Shown here: positions 30,255-38,902 of the stretch, one piece after another
Position numbering within the stretch: the first letter of the stretch is position 1
Layout of the letters: each line of letters starts with the position of its first letter
NCBI GenBank assembly: GCA_035504395.1
Contig: DATJRX010000032.1
Coordinates: forward strand, 1 to 64,000
Reading direction: 5' to 3'
Length of the DNA: 64,000 nt
Origin: Lutacidiplasma sp035504395
GTDB lineage: Archaea; Thermoplasmatota; Thermoplasmata; Lutacidiplasmatales; UBA184
Made by a program: the position numbers and the translations under genes
The notes under the pieces: model-generated
Told to the model about the DNA's origin: nothing
The model's database searches: none
What the model saw: only the letters and a program-made list of their open reading frames with translations

Positions 30255-31817
30255 ATGCCGGGCGCGACCGCGTTCGTGGGCGGCCGGGTCTTCACGGGCG
30301 ACCGGCTCTGCGCCGCCCTGCTGGTGGAGGGCGGGATCGTGTCGGTCGCGGGCTCCGAAGCGGAGGTGCGCCGGGCCGCGCCGACCGGGACCGAGGTCCG
30401 CTTGCTCGGCGGTGCCCTCGTGCTGCCGGGCCTGATCGACGCCCACCTCCATCTGGCCGAGATCACGCGCCGGCGCGACGGGCTGGACCTTTCGGGGGCC
30501 GCGTCGCTCGAGGCGCTCGCGACGATGATCCGAACCTGGGCGGACGCGCATCCGGGTCCTGCCGTCGTGGGCCGCGGGTTCGACCCCGAACGGTGGCCCG
30601 GGGCGGCGTGGCCGACCCGCGAGGACCTCGACCGGATGGCCGGGGGCCGGCCGGTGGTGCTCGTCCATGCGAGCGGCCACGCGTGGGTGGTCGGTTCGCC
30701 CGTCCTCGCCGCAGCCGGGGTCGACCGATCGACGCCCGACCCCCCGAGCGGCCGGTTCGGACGGTCGCCCGACGGCGCGCCCGACGGTCGCGTCCTCGAG
30801 GCGGCGATCCCGTTCCTCGAAGCGCGCCTGCCCGACTGGGAATCGGTCGAGCCCGCGGCGATGCTGCGCACCCTGAGGTCGACGGCGGCCCTGGGCCTCA
30901 CGACGCTGGGCGCGATGAGCGTGCGTCCGGACGAGGCCGTGGTGCTCCGTCAGCTCGTCGATTCGGGTGTCTGGCCCGGACGGGTGCGGATCTACCTGCG
31001 GGGGGACCGGTGGCGCGAGTACTTCCGGGATCCCGGGGGGCCGTCGGGGCCTCCCGGGCGGTTCGAGGTCGTCGGGGTGAAAGCGTTCACGGACGGGGCG
31101 TTCGGTCCTCGGACGGCCCTCCTTTCGGAGCCGTACACGGACGCGCCGGACACGACCGGGATCGAGGTCGGAACGAGCGCCGAGCTCACGGCGCTGGTCC
31201 GCGAAGCGTCCCGCGCCGGGCTCGCGCCGGCGCTGCACGCCATCGGCGACCGGGCGGTCCTCCGCGCTCTCGACGTCGTGCGGGGGCTCGTCCGGCCGCG
31301 CGGGCGTCCGCCTCGCATCGAACACGCCGCGCTGACGCCCCCGAGCCTCTGGCCCCGGCTCGACGAGGTCCGGCCGGCGCTCGTGGTGCAGCCCGGGTTC
31401 GTCTGGAGCGACCGCTGGCTGACGGCGCGGCTGGGGGCGGATCGGGCGCGATGGGCCTACGCGTTCCGCTCCCTGCTCGATCGGGGTCACGTGCTCGCCG
31501 GCTCGAGCGACGCCCCGTACGATCCGATCGACCCGTGGCGAGGGCTTCAGGCGGCGGTGCGGCGGACCGACCCGACGGGCGCCTCGGCGAACCCCGACCC
31601 CTCCGAGGCCGTGGACGCCGCGACCGCCGTGCGGCTCTACACCGTCCACGGGGGTCTCGCCCTCGGCGAGCCCCGCTTGGGCCGCCTCGAACCGGGGTCC
31701 GCCGCGGACCTCGTCGTCGTCCGCGCCCCGACGCTCGAGGCCGCGATCGCGGCCGGAGCGTCGATCGTGCTCGAGTCGTGGGTCGCGGGCGAACCGATCC
31801 GGTCCGACCCCGCGTAG
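30255..31817 (+). CDS. Amidohydrolase, YtcJ-like (amidohydrolase 3)
   Basis: A 520-residue metal-dependent hydrolase. The metal-binding H-x-H is in LPGLIDAHLHLAEI. A lysine in VVGVKAFTDGAFGPRTALL, a His in ALHAIGDRAVLRAL, a second His in RIEHAALTPP and an Asp in GSSDAPYDPIDPW complete the site. YtcJ-type proteins hydrolyse amides, carbamates or imides, and some are N-formyl-transfer or cytosine-like deaminases. The gene follows glnA by 80 bases and precedes a short unknown gene, so it may be part of nitrogen scavenging. The exact substrate is unknown. Confidence 0.83.
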   Translation: MPGATAFVGGRVFTGDRLCAALLVEGGIVSVAGSEAEVRRAAPTGTEVRLLGGALVLPGLIDAHLHLAEITRRRDGLDLSGAASLEALATMIRTWADAHPGPAVVGRGFDPERWPGAAWPTREDLDRMAGGRPVVLVHASGHAWVVGSPVLAAAGVDRSTPDPPSGRFGRSPDGAPDGRVLEAAIPFLEARLPDWESVEPAAMLRTLRSTAALGLTTLGAMSVRPDEAVVLRQLVDSGVWPGRVRIYLRGDRWREYFRDPGGPSGPPGRFEVVGVKAFTDGAFGPRTALLSEPYTDAPDTTGIEVGTSAELTALVREASRAGLAPALHAIGDRAVLRALDVVRGLVRPRGRPPRIEHAALTPPSLWPRLDEVRPALVVQPGFVWSDRWLTARLGADRARWAYAFRSLLDRGHVLAGSSDAPYDPIDPWRGLQAAVRRTDPTGASANPDPSEAVDAATAVRLYTVHGGLALGEPRLGRLEPGSAADLVVVRAPTLEAAIAAGASIVLESWVAGEPIRSDPA

Positions 31818-31845
31818 GCTAAGGCGCCGCGCGTCTCGCGGGTCC

Positions 31846-32487
31846 GTGGCCGATCCCCCGCCCGTCCCGACGCTCAAGGAGTTCTCGCCGTCGATGCGGG
31901 TCGACGTGCTCATCTCCGACTGGAGGGCCGGCCTCGACCCGGACAGCTCGGAGGAGGAGAAGGAGCGCCGGCTCTACGGGGAGGCGTGGTCGGCGTACCT
32001 CGACGGCGACTACGGGTTCGGACTGTGGTGCTGGCACGAGTGCGACCGGCTCACGAGCAACCTCAACGGGAACGTCCGCGAGGTCACCCGGATCCTCGGG
32101 CCCGGGCGCTACTTCGGGTTCTCGCACCGCAAGGCCGTCGCCGAGGCGGTGCCGGTGGAGCGGATCTACCGGCCCCGCAAGGGCGACATGAGCACGCCGA
32201 GGACCGACGCGTTCGTCCTTCCGCACTACCAGGTCCTCTGCGTCTACCTCGTTCGCGCCGGCTCCGGGGACCCCAAGGCGAAGGCGCAGCTCGAGATCGC
32301 GCTCCTCGAGCTCGAGGAGCGACGTCGGGCCGATCCGTTCCTGAAGTACTTCGAGACGTTCCGAGACCTGCTCGCCCGCAGCACGGGTGCGTCCCGGCCC
32401 GCGGACCCGGCGCCGGCGCCCGCGTCCGCCCCGCCCCGCTCGAAGAAACGGGCGCGCTCGCCCTCCCCCTCCGAAGGTTCCGTATAG
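31846..32487 (+). CDS. Unknown conserved-type protein (213 aa)
   Basis: I do not recognise a family. The ordered part is about residues 1-165: DVLISDWRAGLDP, a tryptophan-rich stretch LWCWHECDRLTSNLNGN, and a helical region YQVLCVYLVRAG then ALLELEERRRADPF. The C-terminal 40 residues are proline/alanine/lysine-rich and likely disordered. There is no signal peptide. The GTG at 31846 is the likely start. It lies between the amidohydrolase and a saccharopine-dehydrogenase-like gene on the same strand, with gaps of about 30 bases, and is probably cotranscribed with both. Confidence 0.55.
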   Translation: MADPPPVPTLKEFSPSMRVDVLISDWRAGLDPDSSEEEKERRLYGEAWSAYLDGDYGFGLWCWHECDRLTSNLNGNVREVTRILGPGRYFGFSHRKAVAEAVPVERIYRPRKGDMSTPRTDAFVLPHYQVLCVYLVRAGSGDPKAKAQLEIALLELEERRRADPFLKYFETFRDLLARSTGASRPADPAPAPASAPPRSKKRARSPSPSEGSV

Positions 32488-32517
32488 ACGGTCCCCCTCG
32501 GCCGAGCCGGAGGTCCG

Positions 32518-33708
32518 GTGCGCGCGGTCGTGCTCGGGGGCGGCGGCCTGACCGGCCGCTGCTCGGTCCGCGACCTCGCGACCGGCGGGATCTTCGACGA
32601 GGTCGTCGCGGCCGATCTCGACCGGCCCCTCGCGGAGGCCGCCGCGCGGGCCGCGGGCGCGCGCGCCCGCGCCACCGGTCTCGACGTGCGGGACCGGACG
32701 GCGCTCGTGGCCCTCCTCCGGGGCGCCGACGTCGTGGTGAACGCGGTCCAGTACGGGTTCAACCTCACGGTGATGGAGGCCGCCCTCGAGGCGAACGTCC
32801 CGTACCTCGATTTCGGGGGGCTGTTCCACATGACGCGGCGCCAGCTCGCGCTGGACAGCGCCTTTCGCGGCGCCGGCCTGCTCGCGATCCCCGGCCTGGG
32901 CCAGGTCCCCGGGGTCTCGAACGTCCTCGCCTCGGCGGCGAGCGTCGACCTCGACCGCGTCGACTCGCTGCTCATCCGGGACGGGTGGCGGGACCTCACC
33001 GTCGGCGGCCCCGAGATCGCGTTCACCTGGTCCCCGAGCACCTTCCTGGACGAGATGGTCCTCCCGGCGATGGTGTTCGAAGGGGGCCAGTACCGGGAGT
33101 ACCCGCCGATGAGCGGCGCCGAGGAGTACGACTTCCTGCCCCCGGTGGGCCGGACCCGGGTCTATCGGGTCCTGCACTCCGAGGCGGCCACACTTCCGGA
33201 GAGCCTCCGGGCGAAGGGCCTCGCGCACTGCGAGTGGCGGGAGGGCGGCCCGGGCATGGAAGTGCTCCGGACGATGGCGCTGCTCGGGCTCGCCTCGGAG
33301 CGCCCGCTCGAGGTGCGGGGCGAGCCGGTCGTGCCGAAGGAGTTCACCCTCGCCCTGCTCAAGCGCGAGCGGCTGCTCGGGATCCCCGAGGGGGTCACCG
33401 TCACCGACTGGGAGGTCTGCGACATCGAGGTCCGCGGGTCGAAGGGGGGCGCCACGGTCGTCCGCCACGCCGTGGCCCGGTTCCCGGCGCGGCCCGACTG
33501 GCAGTTGAGCGCCACCGAGTACGCGGTCGGGGTCGCCGGCGCCATCGGGGCCGAGATGATCGCGACGGACCAGGTGAAGGAGGTAGGGGTCGTTCCCCCC
33601 GAACGCTGCATCCCGGTCGGGCCGTTCCGGGAGGCGCTCGCGCGACGGGGCATCGAGACCGCCATCGTCCCCCCCGAACCCCCGCTCGGACCGCCGCGGG
33701 CGGTGTGA
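32518..33708 (+). CDS. Saccharopine dehydrogenase-family NAD(P) oxidoreductase
   Basis: A 396-residue protein. The Rossmann motif is VVLGGGGLTGRCSVRDL, with an acidic VVAADLD at the end of the second strand, followed by VVVNAVQYGFNLTVMEAALE and the NVPYLDFGG segment that marks the saccharopine-dehydrogenase/carboxynorspermidine-dehydrogenase fold. The C-terminal substrate domain has PSTFLDEMVLPAM. Members include lysine-6-dehydrogenase and carboxynorspermidine synthase, both fitting amine metabolism. The GTG at 32518 is the chosen start. It ends the glnA-side run of plus-strand genes. Confidence 0.75.
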   Translation: MRAVVLGGGGLTGRCSVRDLATGGIFDEVVAADLDRPLAEAAARAAGARARATGLDVRDRTALVALLRGADVVVNAVQYGFNLTVMEAALEANVPYLDFGGLFHMTRRQLALDSAFRGAGLLAIPGLGQVPGVSNVLASAASVDLDRVDSLLIRDGWRDLTVGGPEIAFTWSPSTFLDEMVLPAMVFEGGQYREYPPMSGAEEYDFLPPVGRTRVYRVLHSEAATLPESLRAKGLAHCEWREGGPGMEVLRTMALLGLASERPLEVRGEPVVPKEFTLALLKRERLLGIPEGVTVTDWEVCDIEVRGSKGGATVVRHAVARFPARPDWQLSATEYAVGVAGAIGAEMIATDQVKEVGVVPPERCIPVGPFREALARRGIETAIVPPEPPLGPPRAV

Positions 33709-33802
33709 GCCCGCGCGCGGGATCGGCGCCCATACCGGCCGCTCCGGCGCCGGAACCGCCGGCCCGGTCGGGTCCGGAGACGACGCCCAAGGTCCGGTCG
33801 CC

Positions 33803-33850
33803 GGTATATCAACCCTATAACTCGTCAGAAATCCGAGCCAAGATTAAATA
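33803..33850 (+). promoter_or_regulatory. Clustered TATA-like elements before the aminotransferase-importer operon
   Basis: GGTATATC at 33803-33810, CCCTATAA at 33813-33820 and GATTAAATA at 33842-33850 are the only AT-rich segments in this gap. The last is 45 bases before the ATG at 33891 and gives a leader of about 19 bases; the earlier two may be alternative promoters or regulator sites. Confidence 0.5.
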
Positions 33851-33890
33851 GGCCACTCGGGGTCCGAACGCCGCCCGCGATGGCTTCTTT

Positions 33891-35540
33891 ATGGCGGACC
33901 TTCCAACCGCCCCACCACCCACCCTGCCGGCGCGCGACGCCGACGGGACGAAGCGCGGGTCCCCCGTCGAGCGCGCGGTCGGACTGACCGCGGCCGACTC
34001 CGACGTCCAGACCCCTCCGACCCCGACGCCCGAGCCCGCCCACAAGGCCCCTCCCGAGCCGGAGGCCGAGGAGAAGAAGGAGCCGAAGGAGAGCGCGAAG
34101 GCGGAGCCAAAGGCGCCGGAGCCGAGGGCCGAGTCGAAGGGCGAGCCCAAGGAGGCCCCGGCGGCCGAGGTCGAGGCGCTGCCGATCCCGATCGCGCGGC
34201 TCGTCCCGAAGCTGAAGACGAGCGCGAAGCTGTTCGCGGAGGGCAAGAAGTACATCCCGAACTCCTCGAGCTCCCTCATCCGGGTCGCGTCGTACGACCC
34301 GTGTCCCCCGTTCATCGCGGCGGGGAAGGGGGCCCGGATCTGGGACGAGGACGGGAACGAGTACCTGGACTTCAACCTCGCCTACGGCTGCCTCATCAAC
34401 GGTCACGCTCCGAAGGAGCAGGTGAAGGCGATCCAGGACCGGGCCGAGCTCGGCCTCCACTTCGCCGCGCCGACCTCGCTCGAGATCGAGGTCGCCAAGA
34501 TGTTCCGCAAGATGGTCCCGAACGCGGAGCGCGTCGCGTTCTGCTCGAACGGGACCGACGCGACGCAGAACGCGATCCGGATCGCGCGCGCGGTCACGGG
34601 CAAGGACGCGATCCTGAAGTTCGAGGGCCACTACCACGGGCAGCACGACTACGCGCTGATCAGCGCGGAGGCGCCCCCGATCGTCGCGGGGCTCGACGAG
34701 TACCCGCGCCCGCTCCCGAACTCGGCGGGGATCCCGCCCGGCGTGACCGACTACGTCATGGTCGCGCAGTACAACTCGCTCCCGTCGTTCGAGCGGATGG
34801 TCAAGCGCTACCGCGACCGGCTCGCGTGCGTGATCTTGGAGCCGGTCATGGCGAACTCGGGGGTGATCCCCCCGGCCCCGGATTACCTGAAGCGGCTGGT
34901 CGAGATCGCGCACCAGAACGAGCTCCTCGTGATCTTCGACGAGGTGTTCACCGGCTTCCGGGTGGCCCCGGGCGGCGCGCAGCAGCTCTACGGGGTCGAG
35001 CCGGACATCTCCTGCTGGGCGAAGGCGCTCGGGGGCGGGGTCACGATCTCGGCGGTCTCGGGCAAGGCCGAGTACATGGACCTGATCGCCCCGGGCCGGA
35101 TCTCGTTCGGCGGCACCTACTTCGCGAACAACCTCTCGCTCGCGGGCGCGCTCGCGAACCTGAAGATCCTGCACCGCGGCGGGGAGGACCTCTACGCCCG
35201 GTTCGGCCGGATGACCGAGAAGCTCGAGAAGGGGCTCGAGGAGGCCGCGCGCGACGAGAAGATCTCCGTCGTCGTCCAGTCGGTCAACGGGATGCTGCAG
35301 TTCTTCTTCACCCGGCGCAAGAAGATCACGAACTACCGCGAGTCGCTCCAGATCGACTGGAACCTGTACCTGCGGCACCACCAGCTCTTGCTGGACAAGG
35401 GGATCTACATCCACCCCGATAACTACGAGCGGATCACCTTCTCGAGCGCCCACAGCGACAAGGACATCGAGCGGTTCATCGCGGTCACCCACGAGACGTT
35501 CCGCGAGCTGAGGACCCTGCCCCGGGACTATCTCCCGTGA
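33891..35540 (+). CDS. Class III aminotransferase (glutamate-1-semialdehyde aminomutase-like) with N-terminal low-complexity extension
   Basis: A 549-residue PLP enzyme. The first 95 residues are a proline-, alanine-, glutamate- and lysine-rich extension (for example EPKESAKAEPKAPEP), which other members lack. The aminotransferase core runs from about residue 100. DEDGNEYLDFNLAYGCLING, FCSNGTDATQNAIRIAR and EGHYHGQHDYALIS resemble GSAM. VIFDEVFTGFRVAPGG holds the Asp near the PLP nitrogen, and the Lys in CWAKALGGGVTISAV should form the aldimine. GSAM-like paralogues act on amino acids such as beta-amino acids. It lies 107 bases before dppB of the first importer. Confidence 0.82.
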   Translation: MADLPTAPPPTLPARDADGTKRGSPVERAVGLTAADSDVQTPPTPTPEPAHKAPPEPEAEEKKEPKESAKAEPKAPEPRAESKGEPKEAPAAEVEALPIPIARLVPKLKTSAKLFAEGKKYIPNSSSSLIRVASYDPCPPFIAAGKGARIWDEDGNEYLDFNLAYGCLINGHAPKEQVKAIQDRAELGLHFAAPTSLEIEVAKMFRKMVPNAERVAFCSNGTDATQNAIRIARAVTGKDAILKFEGHYHGQHDYALISAEAPPIVAGLDEYPRPLPNSAGIPPGVTDYVMVAQYNSLPSFERMVKRYRDRLACVILEPVMANSGVIPPAPDYLKRLVEIAHQNELLVIFDEVFTGFRVAPGGAQQLYGVEPDISCWAKALGGGVTISAVSGKAEYMDLIAPGRISFGGTYFANNLSLAGALANLKILHRGGEDLYARFGRMTEKLEKGLEEAARDEKISVVVQSVNGMLQFFFTRRKKITNYRESLQIDWNLYLRHHQLLLDKGIYIHPDNYERITFSSAHSDKDIERFIAVTHETFRELRTLPRDYLP

Positions 35541-35573
35541 GGCGCGGCCGGCGCCGCGCGGCGGTGGTCGGTT

Positions 35574-35581
35574 GGATTAAG
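35574..35581 (+). promoter_or_regulatory. TATA-like element before the first dpp operon
   Basis: GGATTAAG in the gap before dppB at 35648; a second AT-rich patch, CGATAACC, is at about 35591. Either could start a transcript independent of the upstream aminotransferase. Confidence 0.4.
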
Positions 35582-35647
35582 AACGGGAAGTCGATAACCC
35601 GCGAACGGTCGGGCCGGCCGAGTCCCGATCCCGCGTAGGGTCGAAGA

Positions 35648-36679
35648 ATGGGCCGTAGCCTGAGCGACCTGTTCGTCTTCGTCGGAAAGCGTCTCCTCCA
35701 GCTGATCCCGGTCCTCCTCGGGGTGATCCTCCTCACCTTCTTCGTCTCGCATCTCCAGCTCTCCGCGAGCACGCTCTGCCACGAGTGGTACTTCCACGCC
35801 GGGTCGGGGACCTACGCGAACTGCGAGGCGAAGTACGGCCTTCCCCTGAGCACCCAGTTCTGGAACTACCTCGTCAGCCTGGGCCAGGGGAACTGGGGCG
35901 CGGCGGTCCAGGGCGCCTCGGTCTCCACCGCGATCGCCACCCACCTGCCCGCCACGATCGAGCTGGTCCTCGCCGCGCTGTTCCTGATGATCGTTGTCGG
36001 GATCCCCCTCGGGGTCATCGCCGCCCAGTACAGCGGCCGTCTGGGGGACCACCTGGTGCGGCTGTTCTACCTCAGCGGTTGGGCGACGCCGACGTACCTC
36101 GGCGCGGTCATCGTGGCGATCTTCGTCGGGCCCTGGTTGGGGCTCCCCACGAGCGGGGAGTACTCGACGATCATCGTACCGTTCCCCCAGTACACGCACA
36201 TGTCGGTGATCGACGCGATGATCGCCGGCAACCTCCCGTACACGATCGACGCGATCGACCACCTGATCCTGCCGGCGGCCGTGCTGGCCTTCATCAACAT
36301 GGGCATCGCGACGCGGATGACCCGGGCCTCGATGCTCGAGGTACTGCCGCTGGACTACGTCCGCTCGGCCCGGATGAAGGGCCTCACCGAGTTCTGGGTC
36401 CTCTACAAGCACGCGCTCCGCAACGCCCTGATCACCACCACGACCGTCCTCGGGCTCACCGCCGGCGGCCTCCTCGCGGGCACCGTGGTCGTCGAGGAGG
36501 TGTTCGACTGGCCCGGGATCGGCCAGTACGCGTACACGGTCATCGGCGGCGGCGGCTCCGCCCCGAACTTCGACGGGGCGATCGCCGTCGTGGTCGTGTT
36601 CGCGATCGCCGTGGTCGTGGCGAACCTCGCGGCGGACGTCCTCTACGGGCTCCTCGACCCGCGCGTGGATTGGAGATAG
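35648..36679 (+). CDS. dppB: Dipeptide/oligopeptide ABC transporter permease (DppB family), cassette 1
   Basis: A 343-residue membrane permease. The N-terminal helix LLQLIPVLLGVILLTFFVSH is followed by a large extracytoplasmic loop with cysteines (about residues 42-75) and five further membrane helices. The cytoplasmic coupling loop with the EAA motif is YVRSARMKGLTEFWVLYKHA, where the helices contact the ATPases. The end is DPRVDW as in DppB. It pairs with dppC four bases downstream. It shares its opening MGRSLSDL with the permease of cassette 2, suggesting duplication. Confidence 0.9.
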   Translation: MGRSLSDLFVFVGKRLLQLIPVLLGVILLTFFVSHLQLSASTLCHEWYFHAGSGTYANCEAKYGLPLSTQFWNYLVSLGQGNWGAAVQGASVSTAIATHLPATIELVLAALFLMIVVGIPLGVIAAQYSGRLGDHLVRLFYLSGWATPTYLGAVIVAIFVGPWLGLPTSGEYSTIIVPFPQYTHMSVIDAMIAGNLPYTIDAIDHLILPAAVLAFINMGIATRMTRASMLEVLPLDYVRSARMKGLTEFWVLYKHALRNALITTTTVLGLTAGGLLAGTVVVEEVFDWPGIGQYAYTVIGGGGSAPNFDGAIAVVVVFAIAVVVANLAADVLYGLLDPRVDWR

Positions 36680-36683
36680 GCCG

Positions 36684-37739
36684 TTGGCCGCCACGACCCG
36701 GACCCCCGCTCTGGTGCGGCGCGCGGACTCCCGGTTCGGGGTCTTCTGGCGGATCCTGCGGGCGAACCCGCTCTCGCTCATCGGGTTCGTGCTGGTCGTG
36801 ATCATCGCGGTCACGGCGGTCATCGTCGTCGTCGCGCCGCGCGTCCTCGTCCCGTACGGACCGCTCCAGCAGACCGCGGACCGCAACGCCGGGCCCTCGT
36901 GGGCCCACCCGTTCGGGACCGACAATCTCGGCCGTGACATCTACTCGAACGTGATGCTCGCGCTGCCCCTCGATCTCGCGATCGGCCTCGCCATCGCCGG
37001 GAGCGCCCTCCTCATCGGCGGCCTCCTCGGCCTCGTGGCGGGATTCTACAACACGCCGGGGACCGTCCTGGGCGGGGTCTCGGTCGTGGTGCTCCGGATC
37101 ACCGATGTCTTCCTCTCGTTCCCCAGCCTGATCCTCGCGCTCGCCCTGACCCGGGTCCTGGGGCTCGGCGTCGGCCCGAGCGTGCTCGCGATCACGATCA
37201 CGTGGTGGCCGTTCTACGTGCGGCTCGTCCGCGGCGAGGTGCTCGCGGTGAAGCACCTCCCGTACGTGAACGCGGCCCGCGCCGCCGGCGTGACGGAGAA
37301 CCGGATCCTCCTGCGGCACGTCCTTCGGAACATCCTCGAACCCGTGATCGTCTACTTCACGCTCGACATCGGGACCGTCCTCGTCACCTACTCGACGATC
37401 GGCTACATCGGGGTCGCGAGCATCTACCCCGGGCCGTCGCCGGAGTGGGGGGCGATGCTCGCCTACTACCAGCAGACCGGCTCGGCGAACATCTACCCGT
37501 GGCTGGTCCTGGCCCCCGGCGGGGCGATCTTCCTCACCGTCTTCGCGTTCAGCCTGCTGGGCGACGGGCTGCGCGACATCCTCGACCCGCGCACGCGACG
37601 CGCCTTCGTCCGCTCGAGCGCGATCCACGAGCCGCCGGCCGAGACGTCGACGGGCCCCGCGGCCGAGCCGACCGGCCCCGAGCCGGACGTCGAGGGCGGG
37701 GTCCCGCTGGCGGCGCGGGAGGCGCACCCGGTCCCGTGA
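36684..37739 (+). CDS. dppC: Dipeptide/oligopeptide ABC transporter permease (DppC family), cassette 1
   Basis: A 351-residue permease. The OppC N-terminal helix is LSLIGFVLVVIIAVTAVIVV, and the periplasmic motif HPFGTDNLGRDIYSNVM is diagnostic for DppC/OppC. The EAA loop is VNAARAAGVTENRILLRHV. The C-terminal segment LLGDGLRDILDPR is typical. The start is a TTG at 36684 after GGAGATAGG. The gene ends in GTGA, with dppD beginning on the overlapping GTG. The tail after residue 310 is proline/alanine-rich. Confidence 0.9.
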   Translation: MAATTRTPALVRRADSRFGVFWRILRANPLSLIGFVLVVIIAVTAVIVVVAPRVLVPYGPLQQTADRNAGPSWAHPFGTDNLGRDIYSNVMLALPLDLAIGLAIAGSALLIGGLLGLVAGFYNTPGTVLGGVSVVVLRITDVFLSFPSLILALALTRVLGLGVGPSVLAITITWWPFYVRLVRGEVLAVKHLPYVNAARAAGVTENRILLRHVLRNILEPVIVYFTLDIGTVLVTYSTIGYIGVASIYPGPSPEWGAMLAYYQQTGSANIYPWLVLAPGGAIFLTVFAFSLLGDGLRDILDPRTRRAFVRSSAIHEPPAETSTGPAAEPTGPEPDVEGGVPLAAREAHPVP

Positions 37740-38902
37740 CCGACCCCCTGCTCGAGGTCGAGAACCTCGAGATCACCTACACGGTCGGCGCCGGCACCTT
37801 CCGCGCGGTCTCGGACGTCTCGCTGCGGATCTACCCGCGCCAGGTGATCGGGATCGTGGGCGAGACCGGGTGCGGGAAGAGCACGCTCGCGCAGGCGATC
37901 CCCCGCCTCCTCCCCGAGCCGCCGGCCACGATCGGCAGCGGACGGATCGTCTTCCGCGGCACCGACCTCGTCCGGGTGTCGAAGCGCCAGATGCCGATGG
38001 TCCGGGGCACCGGCATCGCGATGATCTTCCAGGAGCCGCTCAACTCGCTGAACCCCGCCTACCGGGTCTTCGACCAGCTTGCCGAGTCGATCCGCATCCG
38101 GCACTTCCGCGAGATGGGCTGGGTGAAATCGTTCCAGGGCGGCGACGAGGCTCCGTTCGACTACTCGAAGCCGGCCGCGCCCGCGACCGCGACGGTCGGG
38201 GGCGCGCTCACCCGGTCGATCGTGCCCGACGGGGCGCTCGAGGAGGCCGCCCGCGACCGGCTGAGGACCCGGTCCGAGTACCGCGACGAGGTCCTGCGCT
38301 ACCTCCGCCTCGTGCGGATCAACGACCCCGAGACGATCCTGAACCTCTACCCGCACGAGCTGTCGGGCGGCATGCGGCAGCGGATCATGATCGCGATGGC
38401 GTTGAGCGAGAAGCCGTCGCTGCTGATCGCGGACGAGCCGACGAGCGCGCTCGACGTGACGATCCAGGCGCAGGTCCTCACGCTGATGAAGGAGCTGATC
38501 GACGAGGTCGACGCGGCGATCCTGTTCATCAGCCACGACCTCGGCGTCATCGCCGAGACCGCCGACGAGGTCGGGGTGATGTACGCCGGTCGGATCGTGG
38601 AGTACGGTCCCGTCGCCGAGATCTTCCGCTCCCCGCGCCACCCCTATACCAAGGCGCTCCTCCGGGCCGCCCCGTCCCGGTACAAGGACGAGGGACCTCT
38701 CAGCACGATACCGGGCTCGGTCCCGAACCTGTCGCGCCCGCCGCCGGGGTGCCGGTTCCACCCCCGCTGCGTGCTCGCCCGCGACGTCTGCCGCGGCGAG
38801 CCCCCGCCGCTGGCCCCGGTCGAAGCGGGCGCCGACCCGAACGCGCGGGGCGTCCACCGCAGCGCGTGCTACTTCGCGGCGGAGGTGCCGAACCTCCCGT
38901 GA
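37736..38902 (+). CDS. dppD: Dipeptide/oligopeptide ABC transporter ATPase (DppD family), cassette 1
   Basis: A 388-residue ATPase. Walker A is GIVGETGCGKSTL, the Q-loop is MIFQEPLNSLNPAYRV, the signature is LSGGMRQR, Walker B is LLIADEPTSALDV and the H-loop is ISHDLGVIAE. A 60-residue insertion after the Q-loop (KPAAPATATVGGAL and neighbours) separates the helical subdomain. The C-terminal oligopeptide-transporter domain has CRFHPRCVLARDVC, likely metal/FeS-like Cys pattern. It starts at the GTG overlapping the dppC stop (37736-37739) and ends with the same overlap into dppF. Confidence 0.9.
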   Translation: MTDPLLEVENLEITYTVGAGTFRAVSDVSLRIYPRQVIGIVGETGCGKSTLAQAIPRLLPEPPATIGSGRIVFRGTDLVRVSKRQMPMVRGTGIAMIFQEPLNSLNPAYRVFDQLAESIRIRHFREMGWVKSFQGGDEAPFDYSKPAAPATATVGGALTRSIVPDGALEEAARDRLRTRSEYRDEVLRYLRLVRINDPETILNLYPHELSGGMRQRIMIAMALSEKPSLLIADEPTSALDVTIQAQVLTLMKELIDEVDAAILFISHDLGVIAETADEVGVMYAGRIVEYGPVAEIFRSPRHPYTKALLRAAPSRYKDEGPLSTIPGSVPNLSRPPPGCRFHPRCVLARDVCRGEPPPLAPVEAGADPNARGVHRSACYFAAEVPNLP

